Positions 62,801 through 64,000 of a DNA stretch of 64,000 bases are shown here, piece by piece. The stretch spans positions 62,001-126,000 of the forward strand of contig NZ_PYAX01000012.1 of the NCBI RefSeq assembly GCF_003014735.1. Reading direction: 5' to 3'. This stretch comes from Saccharothrix carnea. GTDB lineage: Bacteria > Actinomycetota > Actinomycetes > Mycobacteriales > Pseudonocardiaceae. A model generated the notes under the pieces. It made no database searches and was not told where the DNA came from. It worked only from the letters and a program-made list of their open reading frames with translations. Made by a program: the position numbers and the translations under genes. Position 1 is the stretch's first letter; every line of letters begins with the position of its first letter.

Positions 62801-64000
62801 GAGTGGCCCGCCGGTGGCGCGGAGGTCTACCAGACCCCGTCCGCCAAGACCACCTACGACACGGTCTACGGCCGGGCGGTGGCCACCACCGACGCGCTCA
62901 ACCGGACCACCACCATCAGCTACACCCCGGCCACCGGCAGCCCGGTCACCAACGTGGTCACCACGTCACCGCAGGTCGTCATCGCCGGCGTGTCGACCGC
63001 GCTCACCACGACCGAGGAGATCAACCCCGCCTCCGGCCTGGTGACGGGCCAGATCGACCAGGGCGGGCTGCGGACCGACGTCGCCCACGACCCGCTGGGC
63101 CGGATCACCGCGGTCTGGAAGCCCGGTCACAGCAAGAGCGCGAACGCGCCGGCGGACGCCAAGTACGAGTACGCCGTCAACACCGGCTCGCCGAGCGTCG
63201 TGGCGTCCCAGCGGCTGCTGGCCTCCGGGCTCTACGCCACCAGCTACAGCCTGTTCGACGGGCTGGGCCGCAACGTGCAGACCCAGTCGCCCACCTCCTA
63301 CGCGCAGGGCGGCCGGGTGGTCGAGGACACCCTGCACGACTCGCAGGGCCGCGTGTGGAAGATCCACGCGCCGTACTGGAACAGCGCCGTGCCGTCGACG
63401 TCACTGCACGTCGTGCAGGACAACGCGGTGCCGCGCACCGCGGAGACCCGCTACGACTCGGCCGGGCGGGCGACGGCCGTGCTGTCGCTGCGCGACGGTT
63501 TCGAGCAGTGGCGCACCACCACGACCTATGACGGCGACCGGGTCACCACCGTCCCGCCGCTCGGCGGCACCGCGTCCGCGGTCATCAGCAACGGGCTGGG
63601 CCAGAAGGTGATGACCCAGCAGTTCAAGACCCGCACGCACACCGGACCGACCGACCCGGCCGACACCACCACCTACACCTACCACCGCTCCGGAAAGCTC
63701 CACACGATCAAGGACAGCACCGGCGCCAACACCTGGACCCACGACTACGACCTGCTGGGCCGCAAGGTGTCCCAGACCGACCCCGACTCCGGCACCAGCA
63801 CCACCACCTACGACGCGGCCGGCCAGGTCCTCACGACCACCGACGCCCGGAACAAGACCCTCGCGTTCACCTACGACAACCTCGGCCGCAAGACCGGCCT
63901 GTTCGACACCACCACGTCGGGCCTGAGGCTCGCGAGCTGGCTCTACGACACCAAGCTCAAGGGCAGGCCGACGAACTCGGTGCGCTTCTCGGGCGGCAAG
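59855..64000 (+). CDS. RHS-repeat protein (N-terminal 1382 residues; runs off right edge)
   Basis: The frame is open from ATG 59855 to the window end. It starts with a signal peptide (MNRRRAGVLAKSTIVAIVVLLTATSPIPALAAPKK). A Pro/Ala-rich stretch and the actinobacterial RHS N-terminal region follow (GDYTATPLSPTGSWSAGGSAGDFSYSYPIKVP, SLAYSSGSVDGATSATNNQASWVGDGWSLAAGGFIERSYKSCAEDLGG). YD-type repeats come after residue about 1000 (TRYDSAGRATAV, TTYDAAGQVLTTTDARNKTLAFTYDNLGRKTGLFDTT). Such proteins form a shell around a variable C-terminal domain, often a toxin. That domain and any immunity gene lie beyond the window. The mature surface is Cys-containing and rich in Thr/Ser. Confidence 0.9.
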   Translation, partial: MNRRRAGVLAKSTIVAIVVLLTATSPIPALAAPKKGWHGLGWDLPALQDTRSVPGTGDQARPVPRAESAERAMTAPPQVRLPQPGRAVVDLAPAAASARTTPVAAGVTGLEVGRGRGKTGRAPDGATAAGRSSGRVEVESVDGARVGFRGPVYRISPVSGDVSGPLAVRLDYSGFAAAYGGDYGQRLRLLSYPDCVLSTPDKPECRVGTPVEHVNRAGRDLVGEVALASATSATVLAATADADSGQGDYTATPLSPTGSWSAGGSAGDFSYSYPIKVPAALGGATPGVSLAYSSGSVDGATSATNNQASWVGDGWSLAAGGFIERSYKSCAEDLGGNNGQTKTGDQCWATDNATMALAGRSNQLVKDTANPDVWRPRQEDGSKVERLYGAVNGALNGEHWKITTVDGTQYFFGLNRMPGWVAGKPETQSTFTTAVFGNHDNEPCKATAFADSSCTQAWRWNLDYVVDPRGNITSYYYQPETNAYGRNLNITTAGTTYTRGGYLLRLEYGLNTNAGGAYAQPAARVVFDTAERCVPGGAVTCDPSQLNDTTATSWPDVPADLICAAGAVCENVSPSFFTRRKLTTITTQVGNGAGGWLDADRWALNHTFPVTGDGGNPPLWLESITRTGLVGGSASLPPTTFGGIAKSNRTRAHQDYTSLSRYRITTVTGELGGVTTVDYTGPDCQSGTPDPATNTTRCYPVYWTPPGATDPVLDWFNKYVVTDVHADGRTTLGKQTRTHYDYLDGGAWHYDEAFFAKPEHRTWSQWRGYGKVKTTLGNPDDPSGPRTVTETLYLRGMDGDVAPGGTRSVSVTDSLGESVTDSKQHAGVARETLTYLGSQVIKAVVNDPWSSAATATDVNGVQAFYTGTGVSRSRVWLAASNKWRTSRTTTTYGDHGLVASVQTEGDIDDPGQTSCARTTYAQNTGAWMLNYPNSARTVSGPCADDNPATSANIISSARKLYDGQAFGVAPTRGDVTESHTLAEWPAGGAEVYQTPSAKTTYDTVYGRAVATTDALNRTTTISYTPATGSPVTNVVTTSPQVVIAGVSTALTTTEEINPASGLVTGQIDQGGLRTDVAHDPLGRITAVWKPGHSKSANAPADAKYEYAVNTGSPSVVASQRLLASGLYATSYSLFDGLGRNVQTQSPTSYAQGGRVVEDTLHDSQGRVWKIHAPYWNSAVPSTSLHVVQDNAVPRTAETRYDSAGRATAVLSLRDGFEQWRTTTTYDGDRVTTVPPLGGTASAVISNGLGQKVMTQQFKTRTHTGPTDPADTTTYTYHRSGKLHTIKDSTGANTWTHDYDLLGRKVSQTDPDSGTSTTTYDAAGQVLTTTDARNKTLAFTYDNLGRKTGLFDTTTSGLRLASWLYDTKLKGRPTNSVRFSGGK

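Overview
The window is very GC-rich chromosomal DNA from an actinomycete. Frequent GTG starts, a Pup-proteasome locus, SenS/HbpS-type genes, a GylR-type glycerol cluster and many leaderless-looking promoters fit the order Pseudonocardiales (Saccharothrix, Lentzea or Actinosynnema type). I cannot name a species. No tRNA, rRNA, insertion sequence, phage gene or CRISPR array was recognised.

The backbone is the Pup-proteasome region. In order it holds mpa/arc (436-2235), dop (11098-12591), pup (12676-12870), prcB-prcA (12905-14615), pafA (22893-24251), pafB-pafC (28319-30273), tatA-tatC (30551-31969), helY (33520-36285), a DUF4333-type membrane protein (36418-37113), a 5'-3' exonuclease (38901-39872) and a pepE-like dipeptidase (40239-41366). 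From memory this is the Mycobacterium tuberculosis Rv2115c-Rv2089c order, opened by inserted cassettes. Pup ends in GGE, so it can be ligated without deamidation. Mpa ends in GQYL, the proteasome-docking tail.

The inserted cassettes are as follows. Between mpa and dop lie a two-component system, an ABC exporter, an aldo/keto reductase, a NUDIX hydrolase, a DUF6191-like protein and an 826-aa FtsX-type permease. Between prcA and pafA lie glpF-glpK-glpD with an IclR-family regulator, a small XRE protein, a secreted ricin-B-like lectin, a MarR-GNAT fusion and a PAP2-diacylglycerol kinase fusion. Between pafA and pafB lie an ArsR-type regulator with a two-domain AHSA1 protein, and a SenR/SenS-like pair divergent from an HbpS-like protein.

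From 41.4 kb onward the content is accessory: an Lrp regulator, a class IV aminotransferase, a GlxA-type regulator next to a DJ-1/PfpI protein, an ECF sigma factor, two MFS transporters, a membrane diguanylate cyclase, a 1103-aa CHAT-TPR protein and a P1-family peptidase. The right edge holds a secreted DNRLRE/LamG protein followed by a large RHS protein that runs off the window.

The most notable non-coding observations are a paired 17-bp operator with matching geometry at the two glycerol promoters, a TANNNT-(6-8 nt)-start arrangement at fourteen genes, 22-nt tandem arrays at two intergenic sites with traces at a third, a 17-nt tandem array, a thrice-repeated 20-mer upstream of the GGDEF/CHAT genes, and palindromes at several regulator promoters.
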